In this document: piece after piece, positions 1 through 7,437 of the stretch
How positions within the stretch are numbered: position 1 is the stretch's first letter
Layout of the letters: each line of letters opens with the position of its first letter
NCBI RefSeq assembly: GCF_001544555.2
Contig: NZ_FCOK02000080.1
Location: forward strand, 1 to 45,727
Direction of reading: 5' to 3'
Source: Caballeronia udeis
GTDB lineage: Bacteria > Pseudomonadota > Gammaproteobacteria > Burkholderiales > Burkholderiaceae
DNA: 45,727 bases
The notes under the pieces: model-generated
Databases searched by the model: none
Told to the model about the DNA's origin: nothing
Seen by the model: only the letters and a program-made list of their open reading frames with translations
Program-made: the position numbers and the translations under genes

Positions 1-77
1 GCGTGGACTACGGCAAGGCGTATGGCTTCAAGATGAAAACGACGCTGCATATTCAAGCCGAAGGCGTGAGGCAGTAA
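1..77 (+). CDS. C-terminal end of an unidentified protein (partial)
   Basis: An open frame enters from the left edge and stops at TAA 75-77, giving about 24 residues that end in HIQAEGVRQ. A strong intrinsic terminator follows 28 bases later, which supports this as a real gene end on the plus strand. The fragment is too short to assign to a family, and I do not recognise it. Confidence 0.6.
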   Translation, partial: VDYGKAYGFKMKTTLHIQAEGVRQ

Positions 78-104
78 GCCGAACGTTCCTTCCCGCTGGA
101 TAAG

Positions 105-135
105 AAAACCGCTTCCGACCGAAGCGGTTTTTTTT
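105..135 (+). terminator. Intrinsic terminator after the partial gene
   Basis: The arms AAAACCGCTTC (105-115) and GAAGCGGTTTT (121-131) form a perfect 11-bp stem around a 5-base loop. The stem runs into a tract of eight T's. It ends transcription of the gene entering from the left and separates it from the transporter. Confidence 0.9.
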
Positions 136-247
136 CGCCCCCGGTATTGCGAGCATTTCGATCCGGATTTCGGCGTGGCACAGTCGGCAGCGTTTGCACT
201 TTGCTGACAGCCAGTCATACCGACAATAACGGAACCACCTTTCATGG

Positions 248-280
248 GACGGGAGTAAGTGCTCTGCACCAACTCCCGTC
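248..280 (+). repeat. GGAGTAAG hairpin element, copy 1
   Basis: The outer arms GACGGGAGT (248-256) and ACTCCCGTC (272-280) pair over 9 bp. Inside them, GTGC (259-262) pairs with GCAC (266-269). The element lies 16 bases upstream of the transporter start, so it probably sits in the 5' leader. A second copy with the same conserved bases but different stem pairs lies at 7290-7320. Confidence 0.6.
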
Positions 281-296
281 GACACTGGAGAAATGC

Positions 297-1571
297 ATGA
301 GCAGTACGCCAGCAGCAGTACCTATCAGCCGCCCGGCCGCTTGGCGAGCGGTGGTGGCCGCGTCCATAGGCAACGCACTCGAATGGTTCGACCTCGTGGT
401 CTACGGGTTCTTCGCGGTCGTTATCTCGAAGCTGTTTTTCCCTTCGGGCAATGACTCCGTGTCCATCCTGCTGACACTCGGTACGTTCGGCGTATCGTTT
501 TTCATGCGGCCGCTCGGGGCTATCGTGCTTGGCGCGTATGCCGACAAGGCGGGCCGCAAAGCCGCGCTCACGCTGTCCATCCTGTTGATGATGATGGGTA
601 CGTTCATCATTGCCGTTTTGCCCACGTACTCGTCAATCGGAGTTGCCGCGCCATTGATCCTGGTGCTCGCGCGCCTGATGCAGGGCTTTTCGGCTGGCGG
701 CGAGTTTGGCAGCGCGACGGCGTTTCTGGCTGAGCATGTTCCCGGCCGGCGCGGTTTCTTCGCGAGCTGGCAGGTCGCGAGCCAAGGGTTGACCACGCTC
801 CTGGCGGCCATCTTTGGCGTGGTGCTGACCGGCAACCTCTCGCCCGAACAGATGAGCTCGTGGGGCTGGCGTGTGCCGTTCTTCTTCGGCTTGCTGATTG
901 GGCCGGTGGCGTACTACATCCGCACGCGCCTTGACGAAACGCCGGAATTTCTCGCCGCCGTTCCCACCACCACCCCTCTGCGCGACACCTTCGCGTCGAA
1001 CAAGGAACGTTTGCTGATCGCCATTGGAACGGTGGTGCTGGGCACGGTGGCGACTTACCTCGTGCTCTTCATGCCCACGTATGCAATCCGGCAGTTGGGG
1101 CTCGCGCCGTCGGTGGCGTTCTCCGCCATCCTCCTCACGGGGGCGATCCAGATGGGCCTCTCGCCATTTGTAGGTCATCTCTCCGATACCCACGGCCGAA
1201 CCCGGATCATGGTGATCTCGGCGGTGCTGTTGCTCGTGTTGATCTATCCGCTGTTCACGTGGCTGGTCGGCCATCCCACGTTTGGTACTCTGCTGGTCGT
1301 TCAAGCAGTGCTCGGGGTGTTGATGACCGGGTATTTCGCAGCGTTGCCGGGGTTGTTATCGGAGATGTTTCCGGTTGCCACGCGCACGACCGGGATGTCG
1401 CTGGCTTATAACATTGCGGTGACGGTGTTCGGAGGATTTGGGCCGTTCATCATCACGTGGCTGATTACATCGACGGGATCGAAGGCCGCGCCCAGCTTCT
1501 ATTTGATCTTTGCCGCGGTAGTGAGCCTGGTCGCCCTGATGGCAGCACGCAAGCGGCTGGGATTCAAGTAG
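297..1571 (+). CDS. MFS transporter, metabolite:H+ symporter (MHS) family
   Basis: This is a 424-residue inner-membrane protein with about twelve hydrophobic segments. It probably imports a carboxylate with protons; citrate and tricarballylate carriers are its closest relatives in style. Family marks include the N-terminal GNALEWFDLVVYGFF stretch, the loop 2-3 signature GAYADKAGRKAAL, and RLMQGFSAGGEFGSA after the fourth segment. I chose ATG 297 because a GGAG sits just upstream and the protein then begins in the usual place. An in-frame extension upstream to 147 reads across the hairpin element and looks non-coding. The gene stands alone, with a terminator before it and the convergent brnTA pair after it. 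The substrate cannot be read from the sequence. Confidence 0.85.
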   Translation: MSSTPAAVPISRPAAWRAVVAASIGNALEWFDLVVYGFFAVVISKLFFPSGNDSVSILLTLGTFGVSFFMRPLGAIVLGAYADKAGRKAALTLSILLMMMGTFIIAVLPTYSSIGVAAPLILVLARLMQGFSAGGEFGSATAFLAEHVPGRRGFFASWQVASQGLTTLLAAIFGVVLTGNLSPEQMSSWGWRVPFFFGLLIGPVAYYIRTRLDETPEFLAAVPTTTPLRDTFASNKERLLIAIGTVVLGTVATYLVLFMPTYAIRQLGLAPSVAFSAILLTGAIQMGLSPFVGHLSDTHGRTRIMVISAVLLLVLIYPLFTWLVGHPTFGTLLVVQAVLGVLMTGYFAALPGLLSEMFPVATRTTGMSLAYNIAVTVFGGFGPFIITWLITSTGSKAAPSFYLIFAAVVSLVALMAARKRLGFK

Positions 1572-1616
1572 CGTTTCTGCGCAACGGGTTCGTTCACCCG
1601 CCGCAGCCCCGCGGTT

Positions 1617-1880
1617 TTACGAGTGCTGCTTTTGCTGCGCCAGCATGTAAGCGCGAAGAAGTTTGTTGATCCGCGTCTGGTAACCCTGGCCTTGTTCCTT
1701 GAACCAGGCCAGGACGTCAGCGTCGAGGCGCATGGTCACGGCTTGCTTGGGCGGAGAGTGTAGTTCAGCGCGTTGGAAGAAATCGTCTCCCAGCTCGGGC
1801 ATCTCGCTCGTGTCGTTACTGGAATCCGGCATGGCTTCCAGGCGTTTCCAATCCGTCTTTGTCTTCGTGGTCTTGCTCAT
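1617..1880 (-). CDS. brnA: BrnA family antitoxin
   Basis: The product is an 87-residue antitoxin that should bind and neutralise BrnT and repress the pair's promoter. The acidic N-terminal half (SEMPELGDDFF) is typical of the toxin-binding part. The C-terminal half, VTMRLDADVLAWFKEQGQGY then INKLLRAYM, is a ribbon-helix-helix DNA-binding domain. ATG 1880 was chosen because a GGAGAGGAG ribosome site lies just upstream; the open frame continues further upstream without any family similarity. It follows brnT on the same strand, the usual toxin-first order of this family. The apparent 4-base overlap with brnT may result from the brnT frameshift. Confidence 0.88.
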   Translation of the reverse strand: MSKTTKTKTDWKRLEAMPDSSNDTSEMPELGDDFFQRAELHSPPKQAVTMRLDADVLAWFKEQGQGYQTRINKLLRAYMLAQQKQHS

Positions 1881-2206
1881 GATATGTGCTCCTCTCCCTG
1901 TTGCCGCCAAGCGGCAGTAAAACGGTTCAATGTACGAGCGCATGTCCGTAGCGCTTGATTTCGGGGGCGGGTTGCTTTGCGCGCCGAAATGATCCGGATG
2001 GTGTCTCCGCGACGCTCGACGTACACGACCACGGCCACGATCAACTGCATCCATCCGACCGCAATCCAGCGATCCTCTCCGAAGTCTTCCCGGCTGTCCG
2101 CCGCGGTCAAAACCGTATGCTTGAAAATTTCCACTGCGTCTGTAAAGTCGATGCCGTGTTTGCGGATGTTGCTTCGGTTCTTTACTTCATCCCATTCGAA
2201 TTGCAT
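1877..2206 (-). CDS. brnT: BrnT family toxin, C-terminus probably frameshifted
   Basis: BrnT is a small RNase-like toxin of type II systems. The start, MQFEWDEVKNRSNIRKHGIDF, matches the family's N-terminus, and RIISARKATR is the conserved block near the C-terminus. As read, the protein has 109 residues and an unrelated tail after residue 81. Removing one base from the G5 tract at 1963-1967 restores PEIKRYGHALVH and a stop at 1927-1929. That gives about 92 residues, the normal family length, with the conserved Glu three residues after Thr-Arg. The tract is therefore a probable frameshift, either a real mutation or a sequence error. A longer upstream start (2290) would add residues not seen in the family. 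Confidence 0.75.
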   Translation of the reverse strand: MQFEWDEVKNRSNIRKHGIDFTDAVEIFKHTVLTAADSREDFGEDRWIAVGWMQLIVAVVVYVERRGDTIRIISARKATRPRNQALRTCARTLNRFTAAWRQQGEEHIS

Positions 2207-2226
2207 GCGACCACCTGTATTGACGA

Positions 2227-2243
2227 TTGTACATACAATGTAC
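2227..2243 (-). promoter_or_regulatory. Palindromic operator of brnTA
   Basis: Two overlapping inverted repeats lie 21-37 bases upstream of the brnT start: TTGTA-2-TACAA (2227-2238) and GTACAT-3-ATGTAC (2229-2243). On the minus strand the sequence also offers a TACAAT-like -10. This is where BrnA, a ribbon-helix-helix repressor, would be expected to bind. The role is inferred; the symmetry is seen directly. Confidence 0.6.
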
Positions 2244-2325
2244 GGGGTTGGGGTTATTTTCCGGCGCGCGCTGTGCGAGCATATCGACACCGACCACGAA
2301 ATGTTGCAATTGCCGCCTCAAAAGC

Positions 2326-2355
2326 AAAAAGGCCGATTCGCGAGAATCGGCCTTT
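2326..2355 (-). terminator. Intrinsic terminator of the sec operon
   Basis: The arms AAAGGCCGATTC (2328-2339) and GAATCGGCCTTT (2344-2355) form a 12-bp stem with a 4-base loop. Read on the minus strand, the stem is followed by TTTTTGCTTTT. It lies 41 bases past the secF stop and closes the operon that runs leftward from yajC or further upstream. Confidence 0.88.
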
Positions 2356-2396
2356 GCCACTTTCAGATCTTGAACCTCACACCTTGTAGCCTGCTA

Positions 2397-3347
2397 TCAG
2401 ACCTCTGCGCCTGCGTTGGGATCGGTGGGATCGTATTTCGGCTTCTTTTCCTTCACCAGGTCTTCGCGCTTCACGCCCAGCCACATGGCGAGCGCGGCCG
2501 CGACGAACACCGACGAATAGATACCGAACAAGATGCCGACCGTCAGCGCCAGTGCGAAGTAATGCAGCGTTGCCCCGCCGAACAGGAACATGGACAGCAC
2601 CATCATTTCCGTACAGCCGTGGGTAATGATTGTTCGTGACATCGTGCTGGTGATGGCGTGGTTGATGACCTCGATCACCGTCATCTTGCGTTGCTTGCGG
2701 AAGGTTTCACGAATCCGGTCAAAGATAACGACCGACTCATTCACCGAATACCCGAGCACCGCGAGAATGGCCGCCAGCACGGAGAGCGAAAACTCCCACT
2801 GGAAGAACGCGAAGAAGCCAAGAATGATCACGACGTCGTGCAAGTTGGCGATCACGCCGGCCACCGCATATTTCCACTCGAAGCGGAACGACAGGTAGAT
2901 CACGATGCCGATCACCACGCACGCCAGCGCGAGCAAGCCGTTGGTCACAAGCTCCTTACCGACCTGCGGACCAACGAACTCCACGCGCTGCAACTGCACC
3001 TGCGCGTCCTGATTCTTCAACGCCGTCATCACCTGGTCGCTCTGCTGCGCCGAGGTCAAACCATGCTTCAACGGCAGGCGAATCAGTACATCACGTGACG
3101 TGCCGAAGTTCTGCACCTGGGCATCGGGATAACCGAGCGTGCTCAACGTGCCGCGTACCGGTTCAAGCGGCACGGCTTGCGGATATTGCACTTCCACCAC
3201 CGTCCCGCCCGTGAACTCCACGGAGAGATGCAGCCCGCGATGCACGAGGAAAAACACAGCCGCGAGGAACGTGATGAGCGAGATTGCGTTGAAGATCAAC
3301 GCGCGCTGCATCAGCGGTAAGTCGCGGCGAATACGAAAGAATTCCAT
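2397..3347 (-). CDS. secF: Protein translocase subunit SecF
   Basis: SecF pairs with SecD in the inner membrane and uses the proton gradient to help pull proteins through SecYEG. The 316-residue protein has one N-terminal membrane helix (about 17-37), a periplasmic domain carrying FTGGT near residues 45-49, and five more helices between about 135 and 290. The motif YSVNESVVIFDRIRE contains Asp210, equivalent to the conserved Asp of the proton path. Length is normal for the family. It is the last gene of yajC-secD-secF, 17 bases after secD, and a terminator follows. Confidence 0.97.
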   Translation of the reverse strand: MEFFRIRRDLPLMQRALIFNAISLITFLAAVFFLVHRGLHLSVEFTGGTVVEVQYPQAVPLEPVRGTLSTLGYPDAQVQNFGTSRDVLIRLPLKHGLTSAQQSDQVMTALKNQDAQVQLQRVEFVGPQVGKELVTNGLLALACVVIGIVIYLSFRFEWKYAVAGVIANLHDVVIILGFFAFFQWEFSLSVLAAILAVLGYSVNESVVIFDRIRETFRKQRKMTVIEVINHAITSTMSRTIITHGCTEMMVLSMFLFGGATLHYFALALTVGILFGIYSSVFVAAALAMWLGVKREDLVKEKKPKYDPTDPNAGAEV

Positions 3348-3364
3348 GATTTATTCTCCGGGAC

Positions 3365-5434
3365 TCAGTTGGACGAGCCGGGTTTTTTCGGTTCAATACC
3401 CGGACCCGAGCGACGGCGCACAACCGGCTTGCCGGTACGAACGGGAGGCGTGGCCTGCTTTTGCGAACGGGCCGGAACCGGTGCTTTGGGGCGTACAGCC
3501 GGGACGACTTGATCCACGGCGGAGTCGTCGCCGCCACGCTCGTTCGCCAGGTAAGCGGCGGTGGCGGCAGCCGTGTCGCTGCCGGCCGGACGCCAGACTT
3601 GACCGATCGCAAGCGATTGCAGTTTCTTTTTGCCGCCGTACCAGAGGTTCACGAGGCCGCGCGAGAAGAACACAGCGGAAAACATGGACGTCAGGATGCC
3701 GATACAGTGCACGACCGCGAAGCCACGCACCGGACCGGAGCCGAACGCCAACAACGCCAGACCTGCGATAAGCGTGGTCACGTTCGAGTCGACAATCGTG
3801 GCCCATGCATGCGCGAAGCCGTTCTGGATAGCGAGCTGCGGCGGCGCGCCGTGACGCAGTTCCTCACGGATCCGTTCGTTGATCAGCACGTTGGCGTCAA
3901 TGGCCATACCGAGCGCCAGTGCAATAGCTGCAATACCCGGCAGCGTCAGCGTGGCCTGCAGCATGGACAGGATTGCGATCAGCAGCAACAGGTTCACCGA
4001 CAGCGACAACATGGAGATCAGGCCGAACAGCATGTAGTACGCGATCATGAAGACGGCGATCGCGGCGAAACCGTACTGCACGGAATCGAAACCCTTCTTG
4101 ATGTTGTCGGCACCAAGGCTCGGGCCGATCGTGCGTTCCTCGATGATGTCCATGGGCGCCGCGAGCGAACCTGCGCGCAGCAGCAGCGCCAAGTCGGCGG
4201 CGGCTTGCGGCGAGGGCTGGCCGGTGATCTGGAAGCGGTCGCCGAGTTCGGACTGGATGGTCGCGACCGTCAGCACTTCGCCCTTGCCCTTTTCGAACAG
4301 GATCATGGCCATCGGCTTGCCGATATTGTCGCGCGACACACTGCTCACCGCACGGCCGCCGGCTGCGTCCAGGCGGATGTTCACCGACGGACGCTGATGT
4401 TCGTCGAAGCCCGCCGATGCGTCGATGATCCGGTCACCCGTGAAGATCACCTGCTTTCTCACGAGCGTCGGGCCGTTATTCCCCTGCGTGAAGAGTTCGT
4501 CGCCAGGAGGAACCGGGTCGTTCGGGCCGGGGTGCGTGTTGACCGGGTCGGCGAGGCGCGCTTCGAGCGTTGCCGTGCGGCCGATGATGTCCTTCGCCTT
4601 TGCGGTGTCCTGCACACCCGGCAATTCGACCACGATGCGGTCGGAGCCTTGCTGCTGGATCACAGGTTCCGCCACACCGAGTTCGTTCACCCGGTTATGC
4701 AGCGTAACGATGTTCTGTTTGAGCGCGCTGTCTTCCGCCAGCTTTTGAGCCGCCGGCGTGAACGTGCCGACGACCTGGTAACCGTCGCCGCCCTGACGCG
4801 TCGCCCATTGCAATTCGCTCAGGCTGCTCGTCAGCATGGTGCGCGCGGCATCGGCTGTTGCCTGGTCGGCGAAGTTGACCACGACTGACTGGTTCACCCG
4901 ATTCACACCGCCATCGCGGATGTTTTTATCGCGTAAAAGCGCGCGGGCATCGGCGGCGTTCGAGTCGAGCTTCTTGTTCAGCGCACCCGCCATGTCCACT
5001 TGCAACAGGAAGTGCACGCCGCCGCGCAAGTCGAGGCCGAGGTACATGGGCAGCGCGTGCAACGCCGTCAGCCAGCGCGGAGAGGCTGCCTGCAGATTCA
5101 GCGCAACCACGTATTGCGGATCGCTCGGGTCGCTGTTGAGCGATTTCTGCAACAGGTCCTTCACGCGCAATTGCGTGTCGGTGTCTTTCAGGCGCACACG
5201 AATGTTGGCGTTCAGCGACGAATTGTCGAACGTCACTTCATCCGGCGTCACCTTGTCGGCAGCCAGCGCGTTTTCGATGTTGGCAAGCGTAGTTGAATCC
5301 AGCTTGACCGTTGCCTTGCCGCTCGATACCTGCACCGCCGGCGCTTCGCCGAAAAAATTGGGCAGTGTATAGACGAGGCCGATGACTAGCGCCACCAGCA
5401 TCACGGCATATTTCCAAAGTGGGTAGCGATTCAT
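3365..5434 (-). CDS. secD: Protein translocase subunit SecD
   Basis: SecD is the larger half of the SecDF accessory motor for Sec export. With the start at ATG 5434 it has 689 residues, beginning MNRYPLWKYAVML with the first membrane helix at about 8-25. The frame is open upstream to 5521, but that part is proline/arginine-rich and not family-like. A large periplasmic region follows, containing YLGLDLRGGVHFLLQVD. The C-terminal RND-type membrane domain carries GMAIDANVLINERIREE at about residues 505-520, including the conserved Asp. A tail of about 80 residues, rich in Pro, Arg and Lys, extends past the last helix, longer than in E. coli. It is co-directional with yajC and secF. Confidence 0.96.
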   Translation of the reverse strand: MNRYPLWKYAVMLVALVIGLVYTLPNFFGEAPAVQVSSGKATVKLDSTTLANIENALAADKVTPDEVTFDNSSLNANIRVRLKDTDTQLRVKDLLQKSLNSDPSDPQYVVALNLQAASPRWLTALHALPMYLGLDLRGGVHFLLQVDMAGALNKKLDSNAADARALLRDKNIRDGGVNRVNQSVVVNFADQATADAARTMLTSSLSELQWATRQGGDGYQVVGTFTPAAQKLAEDSALKQNIVTLHNRVNELGVAEPVIQQQGSDRIVVELPGVQDTAKAKDIIGRTATLEARLADPVNTHPGPNDPVPPGDELFTQGNNGPTLVRKQVIFTGDRIIDASAGFDEHQRPSVNIRLDAAGGRAVSSVSRDNIGKPMAMILFEKGKGEVLTVATIQSELGDRFQITGQPSPQAAADLALLLRAGSLAAPMDIIEERTIGPSLGADNIKKGFDSVQYGFAAIAVFMIAYYMLFGLISMLSLSVNLLLLIAILSMLQATLTLPGIAAIALALGMAIDANVLINERIREELRHGAPPQLAIQNGFAHAWATIVDSNVTTLIAGLALLAFGSGPVRGFAVVHCIGILTSMFSAVFFSRGLVNLWYGGKKKLQSLAIGQVWRPAGSDTAAATAAYLANERGGDDSAVDQVVPAVRPKAPVPARSQKQATPPVRTGKPVVRRRSGPGIEPKKPGSSN

Positions 5435-5566
5435 GGGGATGGCCGAACAGGAGAGTTGGCGAGGAGGGGTAAGCGATGCGTCCGGCGATGAGCGGGCAAC
5501 TGGCCGCGGAGGCCGCGCCACCGAGGCCGGGCCATGCTGGCCGCGCCGGACGTGAGAAAATTGGCC

Positions 5567-5890
5567 TTAGAGCGACTTGATCGTGCCTTTCGGGAGGATA
5601 GTCGTGACAGCAGCCTTCTGGATGGTGATTTCCGTGCCTTCCGAAATTTCAACACCAACGTACGCGTCCGTCACCTTCGTGACCTTGCCGACAATCCCGC
5701 CGTTCGTTACCACTTCATCGCCCTTCGCCATGGCAGACAGCATATTGCGATGTTCCTTCTGACGCTTCATTTGCGGACGAATCATGATGAAATACAGTAC
5801 TGCAAACATCAAAATGAGCGGCAAAAAACTCATGATGCTCGACTGGGCGCCATCTGCGCCGCCGCCGAAGGCTTTGGAAATAAAATCCAC
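5567..5890 (-). CDS. yajC: Preprotein translocase accessory subunit YajC
   Basis: YajC is a 107-residue inner-membrane protein that associates with SecDF and SecYEG. A single hydrophobic helix (FLPLILMFAVLYFIMIRP, about 22-39) is followed by the family signature RPQMKRQKEHRNMLSAMAKG. A small beta-rich soluble domain then carries GDEVVTNGGIVGKV. It lies 132 bases upstream of secD in the standard order. The 171-base gap upstream toward tgt holds an inverted repeat AGCCCG/CGGGCT (about 5923-5945), with a TAGAAT hexamer on the minus strand that could be a separate promoter. Confidence 0.96.
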   Translation of the reverse strand: MDFISKAFGGGADGAQSSIMSFLPLILMFAVLYFIMIRPQMKRQKEHRNMLSAMAKGDEVVTNGGIVGKVTKVTDAYVGVEISEGTEITIQKAAVTTILPKGTIKSL

Positions 5891-6061
5891 GTCGGTCTCT
5901 CCGTTATAACGATCAGAAAATTAGCCCGCTATTCTATCACCGGGCTACGCAAGCCAAGCGCGGAATGCGCTTTGTGATCAAGCTGTTAAAGCGTTGCGTA
6001 AAGCAATTGTAATGTTTCTTGGGCTGGTGACGGATTCAAGGGCCGCACGTCAGCCATCCGG

Positions 6062-7249
6062 TCAGTCAATTCCGCGTGCGCGATCCTCTTTAAACTGCTT
6101 CACGAATGCGTCAAACGCGTGATTTTCGATCGAATCGCGGATCTCCTGCATCAGCTGCAAGTAGTAGTGCAGGTTGTGAATTGTGTTGAGCTGCGAGCCC
6201 AGGATTTCGCCCACGCGATGCAAGTGATGCAGATAACCTCGCGTGAAGTTGCGGCAGGTGTAGCAGCCGCAGGTTTCATCGAGTGGCTTCAGCGAGTTCT
6301 TGTGGGCCGCGTTGCGGATCTTGACGTCGCCGAAACGGGTGAACAGCCAGCCATTGCGAGCGTTGCGGGTCGGCATCACGCAGTCAAACATGTCGACGCC
6401 CGAGGCTACGCCCGCCACCAGGTCTTCCGGCGTGCCGACGCCCATCAGGTAATGCGGTTTATCGGCGGGAAGCTTCGGGCCGATGTGCTCCAGCACCCGC
6501 ATCATGTCTTCCTTCGGTTCGCCGACGGACAGGCCGCCAATCGCGAAGCCGTGGAAGCCGATGTCCGCGAGACCTGCCAGCGATTCATCGCGCAAATCCT
6601 CGAACATGCCGCCCTGGACGATGCCGAACAGCGCGTTCGGATTTTCGCCTTTGGCGAATTCATCGACGGAACGCTTGGCCCAGCGCATCGACATGCGCAT
6701 GGAGTCGGCTGCGTCCTGGTGCGGCGTGGGCACGCCGTTGGTTGCATACGGCGTGCATTCGTCGAACTGCATCACGATGTCCGAATTCAGCACCTTCTGG
6801 ATCTGCATCGAGATTTCCGGCGATAAAAACAGCTTGTCGCCATTGATGGGCGACGCGAACGTGACACCATCTTCGGTGATCTTGCGCAGATCGCCGAGTG
6901 AAAAGACTTGAAAACCGCCGGAGTCGGTGAGGATCGGGCGTTGCCAGTTCATGAACCGGTGCAACCCGCCATGCGCGGCAATGGTTTCGAGCCCTGGGCG
7001 CAGCCACAGGTGGAACGTGTTGCCGAGGATGATCTGCGCGTTCATTTCCTCGAGCTCGCGCGGTGCGACGGCCTTGACCGTTCCGTATGTGCCCACGGGC
7101 ATGAAGATCGGCGTTTCGACTACACCGTGGTTCAAGGTGACGCGGCCGCGCCGCGCCTGGCCGTCGGTGGTTATCAGCTCGAATTTCAGGCCGTTCGCGG
7201 GTCGTGCTGGTGCTTCGATCGTATCGGCGGGGTTGCTTGTTTCGGACAT
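6062..7249 (-). CDS. tgt: tRNA-guanine transglycosylase (queuine tRNA-ribosyltransferase)
   Basis: This enzyme exchanges guanine-34 for preQ1 in the anticodon of tRNAs with GUN anticodons, a step in queuosine synthesis. The 395-residue protein has DSGGFQVFSLGDLRK with the catalytic-pocket Asp109, FDCVMPTRNARNG with the nucleophilic Asp, and the zinc motif CGCYTCRNFTRGYLHH plus a later His. The first 20 residues are a variable N-terminal extension. ATG 7249 is preceded by AGGAG at a good distance on the minus strand. It lies downstream of queA, which makes the next intermediate of the pathway, and upstream of yajC. Confidence 0.97.
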   Translation of the reverse strand: MSETSNPADTIEAPARPANGLKFELITTDGQARRGRVTLNHGVVETPIFMPVGTYGTVKAVAPRELEEMNAQIILGNTFHLWLRPGLETIAAHGGLHRFMNWQRPILTDSGGFQVFSLGDLRKITEDGVTFASPINGDKLFLSPEISMQIQKVLNSDIVMQFDECTPYATNGVPTPHQDAADSMRMSMRWAKRSVDEFAKGENPNALFGIVQGGMFEDLRDESLAGLADIGFHGFAIGGLSVGEPKEDMMRVLEHIGPKLPADKPHYLMGVGTPEDLVAGVASGVDMFDCVMPTRNARNGWLFTRFGDVKIRNAAHKNSLKPLDETCGCYTCRNFTRGYLHHLHRVGEILGSQLNTIHNLHYYLQLMQEIRDSIENHAFDAFVKQFKEDRARGID

Positions 7250-7289
7250 TCAAAAGCTCCTGTGCCACCGGAGGCCGCTTTGCATGGGG

Positions 7290-7334
7290 CCGGAGTAAGG
7301 CACTAAAGTGCCAACTCCGGACCGGCAAGTCCGG
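7290..7334 (+). repeat. GGAGTAAG hairpin element, copy 2
   Basis: CCGGAGT (7290-7296) pairs with ACTCCGG (7314-7320), enclosing a second perfect stem GGCACT (7299-7304) / AGTGCC (7307-7312). A further small stem CCGGAC/GTCCGG overlaps the right arm and ends at 7334. It lies between queA and tgt, in the antisense orientation to both. It shares CATGGG, GGAGTAAG and CAACTCC with copy 1 at 248-280, while several stem pairs differ in a paired way. Confidence 0.6.
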
Positions 7335-7437
7335 CGCAGATGGGTAAGTTGTTCGTGAGTTTAGTCGCGGCCACGGTCGTAGCTGGCGCGTTTAATCATT
7401 CTTGCTTCAAGGTTTCCCGCATGGCCCACGGCGCTCT

